Shown here piece after piece: positions 1 through 8,175 of a stretch of DNA of 64,000 bases. The position numbers were made by a program, and so were the translations under genes. Source of the stretch: Actinomycetota bacterium (GTDB lineage Bacteria > Actinomycetota > CADDZG01 > WHSQ01); NCBI GenBank assembly GCA_009377815.1, contig WHTI01000002.1:28030-92029 (forward strand). Reading direction: 5' to 3'. The notes beneath the pieces are model-generated. The model was not told the DNA's origin, searched no databases, and was given only the letters and a program-made list of their open reading frames with translations. Numbering within the stretch: position 1 is the first letter of the stretch; each line of letters begins with the position of its first letter.

Positions 1-64
1 TGTCCAATGCGTTCAGGGCCTGTAACCCCTCCACCAGATAGAAGGCAGCCGTCTTCTCCTCCAT
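1..64 (-). CDS. Possible N-terminus of a gene running off the left edge
   Basis: On the minus strand an ATG at 62-64 opens a frame that stays open to the window edge (21 codons, beginning MEEKTAAFYLVEGLQ). The helical look is compatible with the start of a helix-turn-helix regulator, but the fragment is too short to name. No good ribosome binding site precedes it. Only a guess that it is real. Confidence 0.3.
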   Translation of the reverse strand, partial: MEEKTAAFYLVEGLQALNALD

Positions 65-331
65 TGCCAAGCTTCGGCATTGTGAAGACGTGAGTGGCGC
101 CCGTGACCCGGCTTCTGGCATCCATCTTCCCTGGTCGGTGGCCCTAGACGCTAACTTTCTAGGAGCTGAAATTATGTCAACTGCCGAGTTGTTTTGCTTG
201 CAGGAATCATGTCGACCAATAGTCGATGGCCGGCCGCATCCCATTGATAGTCGGATTCTCTAGGTTCCCACACACCCCGTGAGGGCATCAGTCGGCCACG
301 CCCTAAAGACCTCCCAGATCGGGTTCGGTGC
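65..331. other. Intergenic stretch, nothing recognised
   Basis: No convincing coding frame, RNA or clear terminator is visible between the left-edge fragment and the end of the LLM gene. The only open frame here is a short minus-strand one with atypical composition. Confidence 0.5.
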
Positions 332-1396
332 CTATGCGCCTGCTCCGTTACTTCGATTCCCATGACCGGCCGATGAGAACAGGTCCAACGCGATCGGGAT
401 CTGATTCAAAGAGGCTGGTCGGATCAGGGGCAATTTGACTCCGGCTCTCCGGTACTGGTCGACCCTTGCTTTCACATCTCGTGGCGCCCCGCTTGCCGTG
501 AGTCCCTCAACGAATCGGTCAGGGATGGCCTTTACGAGTGCAGCTTCCCCCCCCGTTTCATAGGCAGCTTCCAGCCGAGAAATATCGTCCTCCGTTATGG
601 TGGGCTCGCCGACTCGCATTCTTGGCCGAACGACGAAAGGAAGTTGAACTGGGTTGAAGTTAGTGGCAATCTCCCACCTGATTGCATCAAATGCAGCGTC
701 CTTGTCTTCTGAGATTGAGCAGTTCACCAGCTGAGCGACTTCGAACTCATCCCAATCGCGTCCGTTCCTCGTTACGGCTTGACGGAGAATCGAGATTGCA
801 TTTGCCGAATACTCAGGTGAGGAGATTGAAGTCAGAACGACTCCATCGCCTATCGCCGCTGCAAGTTCAAGGCCGGTTCGACTGATGGCGGGAATCAGGA
901 TCTTCGCTTCCTTGAACCGAGGCTCATAGCCAAGCCCGACCTTGTTGAGTTTGACGAACTGGCCGTCGTAGGTCACTTCTTCCCCTGTCAGAAGAAGCCG
1001 AATAGTCTCCACCCATTCCGTGAGTGTTCCTGGTGGGTCAAGATGGGGGAGCGAGTGTTTGACTGCGTGAGATCTGGTGCAGGCGCCCACCGCGACGATT
1101 GTCCTTCCGTTGCTGATTTCGTTGAGACTCGCAATGGTTTGGGCCATCACAATCGGGCTCCTGAGACGGGCGATCATGGTGCACCCGAGTTGCATTCGGT
1201 TTGTAGAAAGGGCAAACGCCGTCATGGAGGTGGGGGCGTCTCGGAGAAGCTCGATCGTCTCGGAAAAGAAGCCGACCTCATACCCCAATCCGTCGGCTCT
1301 CGACATGTACTCGGCCATCTGTCTCGCTCCAAGTGTCCCGTCGTAGCCAGTGGCAAACCCAGTCCGCTCCACATTGCTCCTTTCATCCGCGTTCAC
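332..1396 (-). CDS. LLM-class (luciferase-like) flavin/F420-dependent oxidoreductase
   Basis: A protein of about 354 aa with the luciferase-like monooxygenase fold. It has the early glycine/acidic segment (ADGLGYEVGFFSE), the alternating beta/alpha pattern, and the late glycine-rich segment (AAAIGDGVVLTS) typical of F420- or FMN-dependent reductases and monooxygenases. I chose the GTG at 1396 because AAGGGGGG lies 5 bases upstream; an ATG at 1429 would add 11 residues. It diverges from the SDR gene at 1459, so the two share a promoter region containing an AT-rich palindrome. The substrate cannot be read; the setting suggests oxidation or reduction in the alicyclic-acid pathway. It is one of four LLM proteins in the window. 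Confidence 0.8.
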   Translation of the reverse strand: MNADERSNVERTGFATGYDGTLGARQMAEYMSRADGLGYEVGFFSETIELLRDAPTSMTAFALSTNRMQLGCTMIARLRSPIVMAQTIASLNEISNGRTIVAVGACTRSHAVKHSLPHLDPPGTLTEWVETIRLLLTGEEVTYDGQFVKLNKVGLGYEPRFKEAKILIPAISRTGLELAAAIGDGVVLTSISSPEYSANAISILRQAVTRNGRDWDEFEVAQLVNCSISEDKDAAFDAIRWEIATNFNPVQLPFVVRPRMRVGEPTITEDDISRLEAAYETGGEAALVKAIPDRFVEGLTASGAPRDVKARVDQYRRAGVKLPLIRPASLNQIPIALDLFSSAGHGNRSNGAGA

Positions 1397-1407
1397 GGAT
1401 CCCCCCT

Positions 1408-1436
1408 TTGGCATCGGGGCCCTTGGCATCGGGGCC
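1408..1436. repeat. Tandem 14-bp direct repeat upstream of the LLM gene
   Basis: TTGGCATCGGGGCC occurs at 1408-1421 and again at 1423-1436, a 15-bp period. It lies in the leader of the leftward LLM gene and creates a choice of upstream ATG codons (read on the minus strand), so it may be a recent slippage duplication. Confidence 0.75.
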
Positions 1437-1447
1437 TATTAATAGTA

Positions 1448-1463
1448 ATCATTAGACTATGAT
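1448..1463. promoter_or_regulatory. AT-rich palindromic operator candidate (site A)
   Basis: ATCAT-TAGACT-ATGAT is a 5-bp inverted repeat with a 6-bp spacer between two divergent genes, overlapping the first codons of the SDR. The minus-strand 14-mer ATCATAGTCTAATG is repeated exactly at 29147-29160, another promoter region of the same gene island. This supports a shared regulator. The regulator itself is not identified. Confidence 0.5.
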
Positions 1464-2217
1464 GGAGGAAAGGGTGGCGTTCGTAACAGGTTCCGGCTCC
1501 GGACTGGGTCGCGCCGTAGGAAACCGACTTGTCTCGGATGGGTGGAAGGTCGTCGGTTTCGACCTTCATGATGACGGACCTTGGGAACTCTCCTTCCAGG
1601 GAGATGTACGCGATGCCAATGCGGTCTCAGCCGCATTGGATACCGTCAACGAGAGATTATCGACGCCGATAGGAGTTGCTCTATGCGCCGGGGTGTTCCA
1701 GCCAATGGTCGGGCCGCTTCATCAGCTGGACTTCGAAACATGGGAGAAGACAATCTCAGTCAATCTCATGGGAGCGGTCACTGTTGCGGGGTGCTGTCTT
1801 CAACGCATGGCGAAGGGAGCACTCGTATTTGTCGGATCCGCCGTTGGTAAGCATCCACAGGCCGGAGCTTCGGCATATGGCGTCTCGAAGGCGGGTGTGT
1901 CCGCGCTTTCACGCTCGATCGCAATTGAGTACGCGGGGCGGGGTATCCGTTCGAATGTCGTGAGTCCAGGCTGGATGGACACCCCCATGGCTCAGGCGAT
2001 AACCGGGGATGATAGGAGGCGGAAACGGGTTGAGGACCGTATCCCTCTTGGACATATCGCGGCTCCGGAAGAGGTTGCGAGCATCATCGCGTTTCTCTTG
2101 TCTGACAACGCCGCCCAGGTGACGGGGCAGGACTTGACCGTTGATGGAGGAGAGGGTCTGGGCTCCTTCACCTCTTCTGATGACGTAAGACGAATGTGGG
2201 GGTGGGCAGCGAAGTGA
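1459..2217 (+). CDS. SDR-family NAD(P)-dependent oxidoreductase
   Basis: A classical short-chain dehydrogenase/reductase of 252 aa. It has a TGSGSGLG nucleotide-binding motif near residues 10-17, the catalytic YGVSK motif (Tyr, Lys) after a serine-containing strand (VFVGSAVG), and a C-terminal TGQDLTVDGGEG. Such enzymes interconvert hydroxyl and keto groups, often on acyl-CoA thioesters. It opens a rightward group that continues with a zinc alcohol dehydrogenase and a BadI-like hydrolase, so a beta-hydroxyacyl-CoA or ring-alcohol oxidation is plausible. The start is the first of two adjacent ATGs; no Shine-Dalgarno sequence is evident. Confidence 0.85.
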   Translation: MMEERVAFVTGSGSGLGRAVGNRLVSDGWKVVGFDLHDDGPWELSFQGDVRDANAVSAALDTVNERLSTPIGVALCAGVFQPMVGPLHQLDFETWEKTISVNLMGAVTVAGCCLQRMAKGALVFVGSAVGKHPQAGASAYGVSKAGVSALSRSIAIEYAGRGIRSNVVSPGWMDTPMAQAITGDDRRRKRVEDRIPLGHIAAPEEVASIIAFLLSDNAAQVTGQDLTVDGGEGLGSFTSSDDVRRMWGWAAK

Positions 2218-2279
2218 AGTCACGTCGTCTCGCTCCAAGTTGAACGCACGTACCGAGGTTCGTTGCGAGGGGAGAGTGG

Positions 2280-3308
2280 ATGAAGTTTGTTGAGGTATCT
2301 CCTGGAGTGGCCCAAGTTCGTTCGGGCCCCCTTCCAGAGCTTAGGGAAGGAGAGGGAAGGGTTCGTGTACTTGCTTGCGGGTTGTGCGGTACCGATGTGC
2401 ACCTTTTCAAGGGGATGCAACTTCCACCGAACGCGACGTACCCGGTACGCCCCGGACACGAAGTAGCTGGGATCCTCATCGAGGCGCGCGGCACGACCAG
2501 TATTGAATTGGGAAGCCTCGTAGTGCTCCACATCTTCGAGGTGTGTCAGGAGTGTGATGCTTGCCTCAGCTCGAACGAACAGAGGTGCGAGAGTCAGCGA
2601 ATTTTAGGGATTCACGCTCCCGGAGGGATGGCGGACAGCGTGACCTGGCCGCTTTCTCGAATGGTCGCGGTTGGTGACATCGACCCTCTTTCAGCAGCTC
2701 TGCTGCCCGACGCTGCAGCAACGGCACACCACGCTCTTCGTCTGGCTGATCCCGGAGACGGACCGCTCTGCGTTATCGGCGCAGGTGGCGTGGGATCAAA
2801 CGTCCTAAGGCTTTCAACGATCCTGTATCCCGAGGCAGTGTTGGTTGCGATTGTGAGGCGCCCGGAGAGTGCTCTGGCGCTTGAGAACCTCGCCAAGACG
2901 GTGATTGGTCTCGAGGGGTCGGCAAAGCAAGTCAAGAAGGTAGTTGGAGAATGTGCGGCGGTAGTCGATTTCAGCGGCAGTGCTTTGGCTGCGGCCGAGG
3001 GGGTCAGGATGCTGAAGAGAGGGGGGCGCTTGATCTTGGGCTCGGTGTCCGAAGAGCCGTTGGATATCAGGATGCCAGTGGTTGGGGTGGTTTCGAGAGA
3101 GCTCGACATCATGGGCTGCTATGGATCGACTATGAAGGATCTTCGAACCGTCTGCTCTCTGGCTGAATCAGGATCTTTCGATGTCGGTTCCTCAGTATCG
3201 TCGGTGATCGATCTTGCCTCCGTCCCTAATGTTCTGAGGGCCCACGCGGAAGGCTCAGCAGCTGGAGGTCGGGCTGTGATCGTTCCTGATCAGGTATCAT
3301 CAGTGTAA
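2280..3308 (+). CDS. Zinc-binding alcohol dehydrogenase (MDR family)
   Basis: A medium-chain dehydrogenase of 342 aa. Catalytic zinc ligands are visible in CGLCGTDVH and GHEVAG. The structural-zinc lobe is present as CQECDACLSSNEQRC (four Cys), and the Rossmann motif is GAGGVGSN. It probably oxidises an alcohol with NAD(P)+. It follows the SDR by about 60 bp with a GA-rich ribosome site and precedes the BadI-like gene by 28 bp, so the three are likely co-transcribed. The substrate is unknown. In this setting it could act on a ring hydroxyl or an aldehyde intermediate. Confidence 0.82.
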   Translation: MKFVEVSPGVAQVRSGPLPELREGEGRVRVLACGLCGTDVHLFKGMQLPPNATYPVRPGHEVAGILIEARGTTSIELGSLVVLHIFEVCQECDACLSSNEQRCESQRILGIHAPGGMADSVTWPLSRMVAVGDIDPLSAALLPDAAATAHHALRLADPGDGPLCVIGAGGVGSNVLRLSTILYPEAVLVAIVRRPESALALENLAKTVIGLEGSAKQVKKVVGECAAVVDFSGSALAAAEGVRMLKRGGRLILGSVSEEPLDIRMPVVGVVSRELDIMGCYGSTMKDLRTVCSLAESGSFDVGSSVSSVIDLASVPNVLRAHAEGSAAGGRAVIVPDQVSSV

Positions 3309-3336
3309 TCAATCCCCCCGAAGCCGGAGGACCTCA

Positions 3337-4122
3337 ATGGGCGAGCACATCCTGTACATGGTGGACCGCAGTGTCGCCACAATCACGATCAATCGTCCGA
3401 GGGCATACAACGCCTTCAATAGCGAGACATTGTCGAAGATGACAGAAGCATTTCACGCTGCTGGAGGCGACCGGAACGTCGGAGTTATTGTCCTCACGGG
3501 GGCGGGGGACAAGGCATTCTGCGCGGGGGGGGACGTCAACTGGGAGAAGGAAGGCGGCCTGGTTGACGGACAGGCCGAACATGAGATGAAGGTGCTGTAT
3601 GAATCGATGAGAGCCACCCTCAAGCCCGTAATCGCTCGGATCAATGGTTACTGTATCGGCGGCGGTCACCACCTAGCTTACTTCTGCGACCTATCGATAG
3701 CTGCGGACCACGCGATCTTTGGTCAAAACGGTCCGCGCGTCGCAAGCCCCGCTCAGGGTTGGCTCGTCTCCTACCTTGTGAGAGTGGTGGGGGCGAAGCG
3801 CGCGAGGGAAATGTGGATGCTTTGCAGACGCTATCCAGCCGCCAAGGCTCTCGAATGGGGACTTGTTAACGCGGTCGTTTCGCCGGAGGAACTCGATGCG
3901 GAGGTGAGAAAGTGGTGCGATGAAATTCTGGCGCTTAGCCCTACGGCGCTGAAGGTGCTGAAGCGGTCCTTTGACGAGGAGTATTCGTCACTAAGGGAAG
4001 CCCAGGACAATCACGACTTCCTTGATGAGATCAATCCGGATTTCTACAAAGACGGCGAGCAGCAGGAAGGTGCTGCGGCATTTCTCGAGAAGAGGATTCC
4101 TGATTTCTCCCGTTGGCGGTGA
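3337..4122 (+). CDS. BadI/MenB-like enoyl-CoA hydratase-family ring hydrolase
   Basis: A crotonase-superfamily protein of 261 aa. It has the oxyanion-hole motif FCAGGD (about residues 61-66) and the GYCIGGGHH segment. The block GQNGPRVASPAQGW (129-142) followed by AREMWMLCRRY is typical of the MenB/BadI branch rather than ordinary hydratases. BadI hydrolytically opens 2-ketocyclohexanecarboxyl-CoA to pimeloyl-CoA. In MenB and BadI the loop normally carries an Asp (GS-x-D-x-GYG); here that position is Ala139, so the chemistry may differ. GGAGG precedes the ATG. A degraded paralogue of its C-terminus lies at 29301-29559. Confidence 0.78.
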   Translation: MGEHILYMVDRSVATITINRPRAYNAFNSETLSKMTEAFHAAGGDRNVGVIVLTGAGDKAFCAGGDVNWEKEGGLVDGQAEHEMKVLYESMRATLKPVIARINGYCIGGGHHLAYFCDLSIAADHAIFGQNGPRVASPAQGWLVSYLVRVVGAKRAREMWMLCRRYPAAKALEWGLVNAVVSPEELDAEVRKWCDEILALSPTALKVLKRSFDEEYSSLREAQDNHDFLDEINPDFYKDGEQQEGAAAFLEKRIPDFSRWR

Positions 4123-4310
4123 GAAAGCTGTACGTGGCATGATGGCAGCATTCTTGGATCTTGCGTTTCGTCGGTGCTCCCTGTCCTCTGACTTCTTGCA
4201 AGCCGCGTCGCTGATCAACCGCGGGGTCTTAAACCCCTCCGCGCCGCTCGCTGCGCGTGTCATAGCCAACTGGTAGTTGACGTTCAACCTCAGTCTTGCT
4301 AAATTTTCGC

Positions 4311-4331
4311 TTGAGTATAATGAGTATAAGG
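4311..4331 (+). promoter_or_regulatory. Promoter with AT-rich repeat (site B) before acyl-CoA dehydrogenase
   Basis: The stretch GAGTATAATGAGTATAAGG contains a perfect TATAAT (4316-4321) and a GAGTATAA direct repeat. The reverse complement (ATACT-CATT-AT) resembles the other AT-rich sites of the island only loosely. AAGG at its end can serve as the ribosome site for the ATG at 4338. The 215 bp from the preceding stop to here hold no gene. Confidence 0.45.
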
Positions 4332-4337
4332 ATGCCA

Positions 4338-5480
4338 ATGAACATAGAGGTGAGCGAAGAGCAGATCGCCTTTCGCAAGAGCGTTAGGGATTTTGCCGAA
4401 CAAGAGATTGCCCCGTTCTCAGCCGAGTGGGACCGGAGCGAGCAGATGGATCGCTCAATCGTGAAGAAGCTGGCGAGCGTAGGTCTTCTTGGCGGCACTC
4501 TCCCTGAATGCTACGGCGGTATGGGCATGGATAACATGTCCTATTGCCTCATGATTGAGGAACTAGGTCGGGCAGACTCCTCCGTTCGTGGTGTTGTCTC
4601 AGTGAACGTAGGGCTTGTCGGGAAGACAATACTCAGATGGGGAACGGAGAGTCAGAAGGAGCAGTGGTTGCCGAGCCTTTGCTCGGGTGATGGGATCGGA
4701 TGCTACGGGTTGACGGAACCGGATGCTGGATCTGATGCTGCGGCTCTACGAACTAGAGCAGAGAGGGTCGGGGGAGACTGGAGACTCAATGGGTCCAAGA
4801 TGTTCATCACAAACGGAACATGGGCTTCATTTGCGCTGATCTTTGCGCGCACCGGCTCTGAAGAGATTTCCGCGTTTCTCGTGCCTACCGAATCTCCTGG
4901 GTTCTCTGCCAGGCCGATTATGGGCAAACTTGGTCTGCGAGCAGCCGATACGGCTGAATTAACGCTTTCGGATGTATTGGTTGCGGACGAGAACAGGCTG
5001 GGAGAAGTAGGTGAGGGTCTCCGAGTGGCCATGTCCGCGCTAGATAACGGAAGGATGTCACTCTCCGCGGGCTGCGTCGGTCTAGGGCAAGCTTGCCTTG
5101 AGGCTAGCCTCTCCTATGCTGGCGAAAGAAGGGCTTTCGGGAAACCCATCGCTGGATTCCAACTGATCCAGGAGTTGATAGCTGAGATGGCGATGGATAT
5201 CGATGCATCGCGATTGCTCACTTGGCGGGTGGCCGCACTTGCGGATGAGGGGAAGCCCCACAAACTCGAATCGTCATTTGCCAAACTGTTTGCCAGCGAG
5301 GCTGCAGTGAAGGCGTCCAATAACGCGCTGCAGATCTACGGCGGCTACGGGTACATAGATGAGTACCCAGTGGGACGGTTGATGCGAGACGCAAGAGTCA
5401 CCACCCTTTATGAGGGGACGAGCCAGATGCAGAAGCTGATAATCGGCAGAGCCTTGACGGGCCAGTCCGCATTCTCTTAG
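4338..5480 (+). CDS. Acyl-CoA dehydrogenase
   Basis: A flavoprotein of about 380 aa that introduces an alpha,beta double bond into an acyl-CoA. All family blocks are visible: CYGLTEPDAGSD, KMFITNGTWA in the middle beta-domain, the FAD/dimer segment around RRAFGKPIAGFQ, and TTLYEGTSQMQ, which holds the usual catalytic Glu. It resembles short-chain and cyclohexanecarboxyl-CoA dehydrogenases in layout. The ATG at 4338 was chosen because AAGG lies 7 bases upstream; an ATG at 4332 is also possible. It has its own promoter and is followed by the convergent thiolase. Confidence 0.85.
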   Translation: MNIEVSEEQIAFRKSVRDFAEQEIAPFSAEWDRSEQMDRSIVKKLASVGLLGGTLPECYGGMGMDNMSYCLMIEELGRADSSVRGVVSVNVGLVGKTILRWGTESQKEQWLPSLCSGDGIGCYGLTEPDAGSDAAALRTRAERVGGDWRLNGSKMFITNGTWASFALIFARTGSEEISAFLVPTESPGFSARPIMGKLGLRAADTAELTLSDVLVADENRLGEVGEGLRVAMSALDNGRMSLSAGCVGLGQACLEASLSYAGERRAFGKPIAGFQLIQELIAEMAMDIDASRLLTWRVAALADEGKPHKLESSFAKLFASEAAVKASNNALQIYGGYGYIDEYPVGRLMRDARVTTLYEGTSQMQKLIIGRALTGQSAFS

Positions 5481-5512
5481 CCAGCCAAGTGTCATCCGCA
5501 GATCCCTCGAGT

Positions 5513-6685
5513 TCACGCGAGCTCGAGGATTACCACGCTTGCTACCGCTCCAGGTCCGCCGAGGGTATGGGCGAGTCCACGTTCGGCGCTGGTGACCTGA
5601 TGACCTAGTGCGCGACCTTGAAGCTGCATCGTGACCTCAAAGATCATCCGACAGCCGGTTGCTCCCACAGGATGTCCGAAGCTCTTCAAGCCGCCGGAGG
5701 GGTTCACGGGCAACTCTCCATCAGATGCAGTGAGGCCACCCTTCACGAGGTCCACAGCAGTTCCACTTTCGCACAACTGAAGGTCTTGCATGTTGAGCAG
5801 TTCAGTAATGGTGAAGCAATCGTGACATTCCAGGAAGTCGATCTCTTTGCGTGGATCAGAGATACCCGCCGTACGGTATGCGCGCTTGGCCGCTTCAACT
5901 GTTGCGGGGAAACCCAGATAGGTCGATGCTTGATCGAACTGTGGGTAGGCTGTCGCTGTAACGGTCTCACACGCACTTACCAGTACTCCAGGGTGTGGAG
6001 AATGCAGTCTCTTAGCAGCAGCCGCGCTGGCGAGCACGATGGCAGAGGCACCATCCGATGTTGGGCAACAGTCGAATCGACGTAGAGGCGAGGAGATGCT
6101 GGGTGCTTGCATCGCCTCATCCATGGAAATCTCCCGTCTGAAATGCGCTTTTGGATGCCTCGCTCCGTTCTTGTGGTTCTTCACCGCGACGCGCGCAAGG
6201 TCTTCCTCGCTCCATCCCCATACGTGGAAGGCGCGTGTTGCAGCCAGAGCGAATAGCCCGGGGGACGAAGGACGCATCCTTGCTGGATCCATCGGAATGA
6301 TCGGAGGCAGTCCCGTCGCAGGATTGTCGGATAACTTCTCTACCCCACATACCAGGACCAGATCGTATGCTCCTGCGGCGATTGCGAAACATGCGTTTCG
6401 GAAGGCATCCATTCCAGACGCGCAGTAGTTCTCTACGCGCGTGATCGGGATCTGGTGAATACCAAGGGCGTCCGCCATGGAGGCCCCCCCCACTCCGGAG
6501 GTGGAATAGTAATTGCCGATCCACGCCGCCTCAATGTCTTTCCGATCCACTCCAGCATCGTTTAGGGCTTCGGCTGCCGCTTCTCGGAGAAGGTCGGCCG
6601 GGCCTAATCTCCAGCGTTCACCGAACGTAGTGCATCCAACTCCGGCAACGGCAACCCGCCCATTTACCCACGCCCTAGCGCTCAC
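5513..6685 (-). CDS. SCP2-type thiolase
   Basis: A thiolase-superfamily protein of 390 aa. The acylated Cys is seen in VENYCASGMDAFR (Cys88), the HDCF motif around His288, and the GHPVGATG His at 338. The second thiolase Cys motif is replaced by LGGPGA, as in SCP2/lipid-transfer-type thiolases and thiolase-like aldolases. Its first codons overlap the upstream HMG-CoA-synthase-like/DUF35 gene by 11 bp, so the two are translationally coupled. Known DUF35 proteins partner such thiolases in archaeal HMG-CoA synthesis and in steroid side-chain retro-aldol cleavage. It probably cleaves a beta-ketoacyl-CoA or aldol acyl-CoA of this pathway. Confidence 0.85.
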   Translation of the reverse strand: MSARAWVNGRVAVAGVGCTTFGERWRLGPADLLREAAAEALNDAGVDRKDIEAAWIGNYYSTSGVGGASMADALGIHQIPITRVENYCASGMDAFRNACFAIAAGAYDLVLVCGVEKLSDNPATGLPPIIPMDPARMRPSSPGLFALAATRAFHVWGWSEEDLARVAVKNHKNGARHPKAHFRREISMDEAMQAPSISSPLRRFDCCPTSDGASAIVLASAAAAKRLHSPHPGVLVSACETVTATAYPQFDQASTYLGFPATVEAAKRAYRTAGISDPRKEIDFLECHDCFTITELLNMQDLQLCESGTAVDLVKGGLTASDGELPVNPSGGLKSFGHPVGATGCRMIFEVTMQLQGRALGHQVTSAERGLAHTLGGPGAVASVVILELA

Positions 6686-8087
6686 GGCTGTGCTTTTCCT
6701 GCTCTTGAATTGTGGGGGATTCAGAAGAACTCAGTATTTCGGATTTCCACACGTAAGGCGTTTCCGAGGTATTTCTCGACGCCTTTCGAAGCACCAACCG
6801 CACCTTTGCCCCCACATACGCCACTCCGTCGTTGACTACGGACGTGAACATTCGTGTGCCGTCTTCAAGATCGATAACGCATCGGGCGGTTCCTGTATCG
6901 TCGTAGGTGCCATCCTCGATGTGATCTTGTGTGAAGGTGTAGACGGTTCCGGCGTCGCCGCTCCGCTTGTGGATGATCTCTTCGCTCCCACATCTGACAC
7001 AGAGCGTGGATGGTGGATAGCTCCTCTTGTGGCACTGCGCGCACTCACCGCTGGTGCGTCTGAGTATCGCCTTAGAGTCTCTCCAGTATTGAAGTGCATT
7101 GAAGTCTGAGGATGATCTCGCCGCGGAGCTAGGACGCGAAGATCGAGTTGGAGCCCCAGAAAGACTTGATGCTTCGAGTTGCTGGGCCAACCGCGGGCCA
7201 GGGAATGGTGCTTCCATGATGATTGCGACCGCGCTGACCCCGTCTCCGACAGTTGTCAGAAGAAGATGCCCCCCTTCAGTGCCTTTCTCAAGAAGCCCAA
7301 TGAGCCTGAGAAGTGGCGTAACCGTCCCCGCTTGGAGCAGCTCAGTGTGAGATTCCAGATAGACCTGATCTCGAAGCAGAGACAGAGCGCGGCCCGCCTT
7401 GAGGCAGGCCGTTGGTGAGGCGTTCCCGAGTGAGAAGAGCTCTATGTCGTCCACGTTGGTTCCCGTCTCGGCGACGACTTGCCGACAGAACTCCTGAAGG
7501 GACCCATCAAGAGCTGATTCGAGTTCAACCCGCGAATACCATTGCGGATCCGCAACTCCTTGATGATTCGAGCTCGCGGGACTTACTTCCGACCATGAAC
7601 GGGCGGCCTCGATCCTGGCGTAGCCCTGGTGGTCAAGGAGGATTGCCACCCCGATTGCAGAGTTTCCTCCCGGGGAGGATGCCGATGCTCTCCCATCATG
7701 ACTAGCAATCAGGAGTCCCTGAGATGTAGGCTGCCGGCTCATCATGAGGGCTGCTGCCTCAATAGCCTGGTGGGGGGCTCGCGCCGAAGGCACTATATGT
7801 AGGACGCTCACTCCTTGGTCCAAGTCGAGGGCGTCGATGATCACACCTAATGAGGATGGTTGGTGAGACTGGCCCTCCAGAACAAGGATGAGTACTTGGA
7901 TCTTCGGCGGACTATCCAGCCCGTTGAGGCAACGACGGGCAGCCTCCACCCCCAGCGTCAGAGCATCCTCATCCTCATCGCAAGACGCGAGAGCCCCTTT
8001 GGTTTGCTGTCCAGATTGGTTGACTTGAGGTGAATCGGATCGACCACAAGGAAGATAAAGTCCTATACTCCTGATTTTGGTGACCAA
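6675..8087 (-). CDS. Fused HMG-CoA synthase/KAS III-like domain with DUF35 OB-fold
   Basis: A 470-aa two-domain protein. Residues 1 to about 310 resemble the HMG-CoA synthase/3-oxoacyl-ACP synthase III fold. Residues about 335-455 are a DUF35 module: a zinc-ribbon CAQCHKRSYPP...CVRCGSEE, then an OB-fold with VYTFTQDHIEDGTY. Archaeal HMG-CoA synthase, DUF35 and thiolase form one complex; here the first two are fused and the thiolase is the next gene. The region where a catalytic Cys is expected reads HIVPSARAPHQA, with no Cys, so the synthase domain may be structural. The start is a TTG overlapping a palindrome shared with the divergent GntR gene. Confidence 0.72.
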   Translation of the reverse strand: MVTKIRSIGLYLPCGRSDSPQVNQSGQQTKGALASCDEDEDALTLGVEAARRCLNGLDSPPKIQVLILVLEGQSHQPSSLGVIIDALDLDQGVSVLHIVPSARAPHQAIEAAALMMSRQPTSQGLLIASHDGRASASSPGGNSAIGVAILLDHQGYARIEAARSWSEVSPASSNHQGVADPQWYSRVELESALDGSLQEFCRQVVAETGTNVDDIELFSLGNASPTACLKAGRALSLLRDQVYLESHTELLQAGTVTPLLRLIGLLEKGTEGGHLLLTTVGDGVSAVAIIMEAPFPGPRLAQQLEASSLSGAPTRSSRPSSAARSSSDFNALQYWRDSKAILRRTSGECAQCHKRSYPPSTLCVRCGSEEIIHKRSGDAGTVYTFTQDHIEDGTYDDTGTARCVIDLEDGTRMFTSVVNDGVAYVGAKVRLVLRKASRNTSETPYVWKSEILSSSESPTIQEQEKHSRER

Positions 8088-8088
8088 A
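8076..8088. promoter_or_regulatory. Palindrome TTTGGT-G-ACCAAA between divergent genes
   Basis: A 13-bp palindrome centred at 8082 lies exactly at the start of the leftward fused DUF35 gene and about 90 bp before the GntR regulator. FCD-type GntR proteins often bind TGGT-N-ACCA palindromes, so this is a candidate autoregulatory operator. The one-base spacer is shorter than the usual three. Confidence 0.45.
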
Positions 8089-8175
8089 CCGCGTTACCTC
8101 CGTTTGTCGTGTCAGGTCAGAAAGGGAAGCAGGCCTAGTGTCTGGGACGCCTCCAGATTTCGAATCGAAGAGGGG

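Noticed and set aside
172-363. 63-codon minus-strand open frame near the left end
   Set aside because: No ribosome site, overlaps the end of the LLM gene and shows no protein-like pattern.
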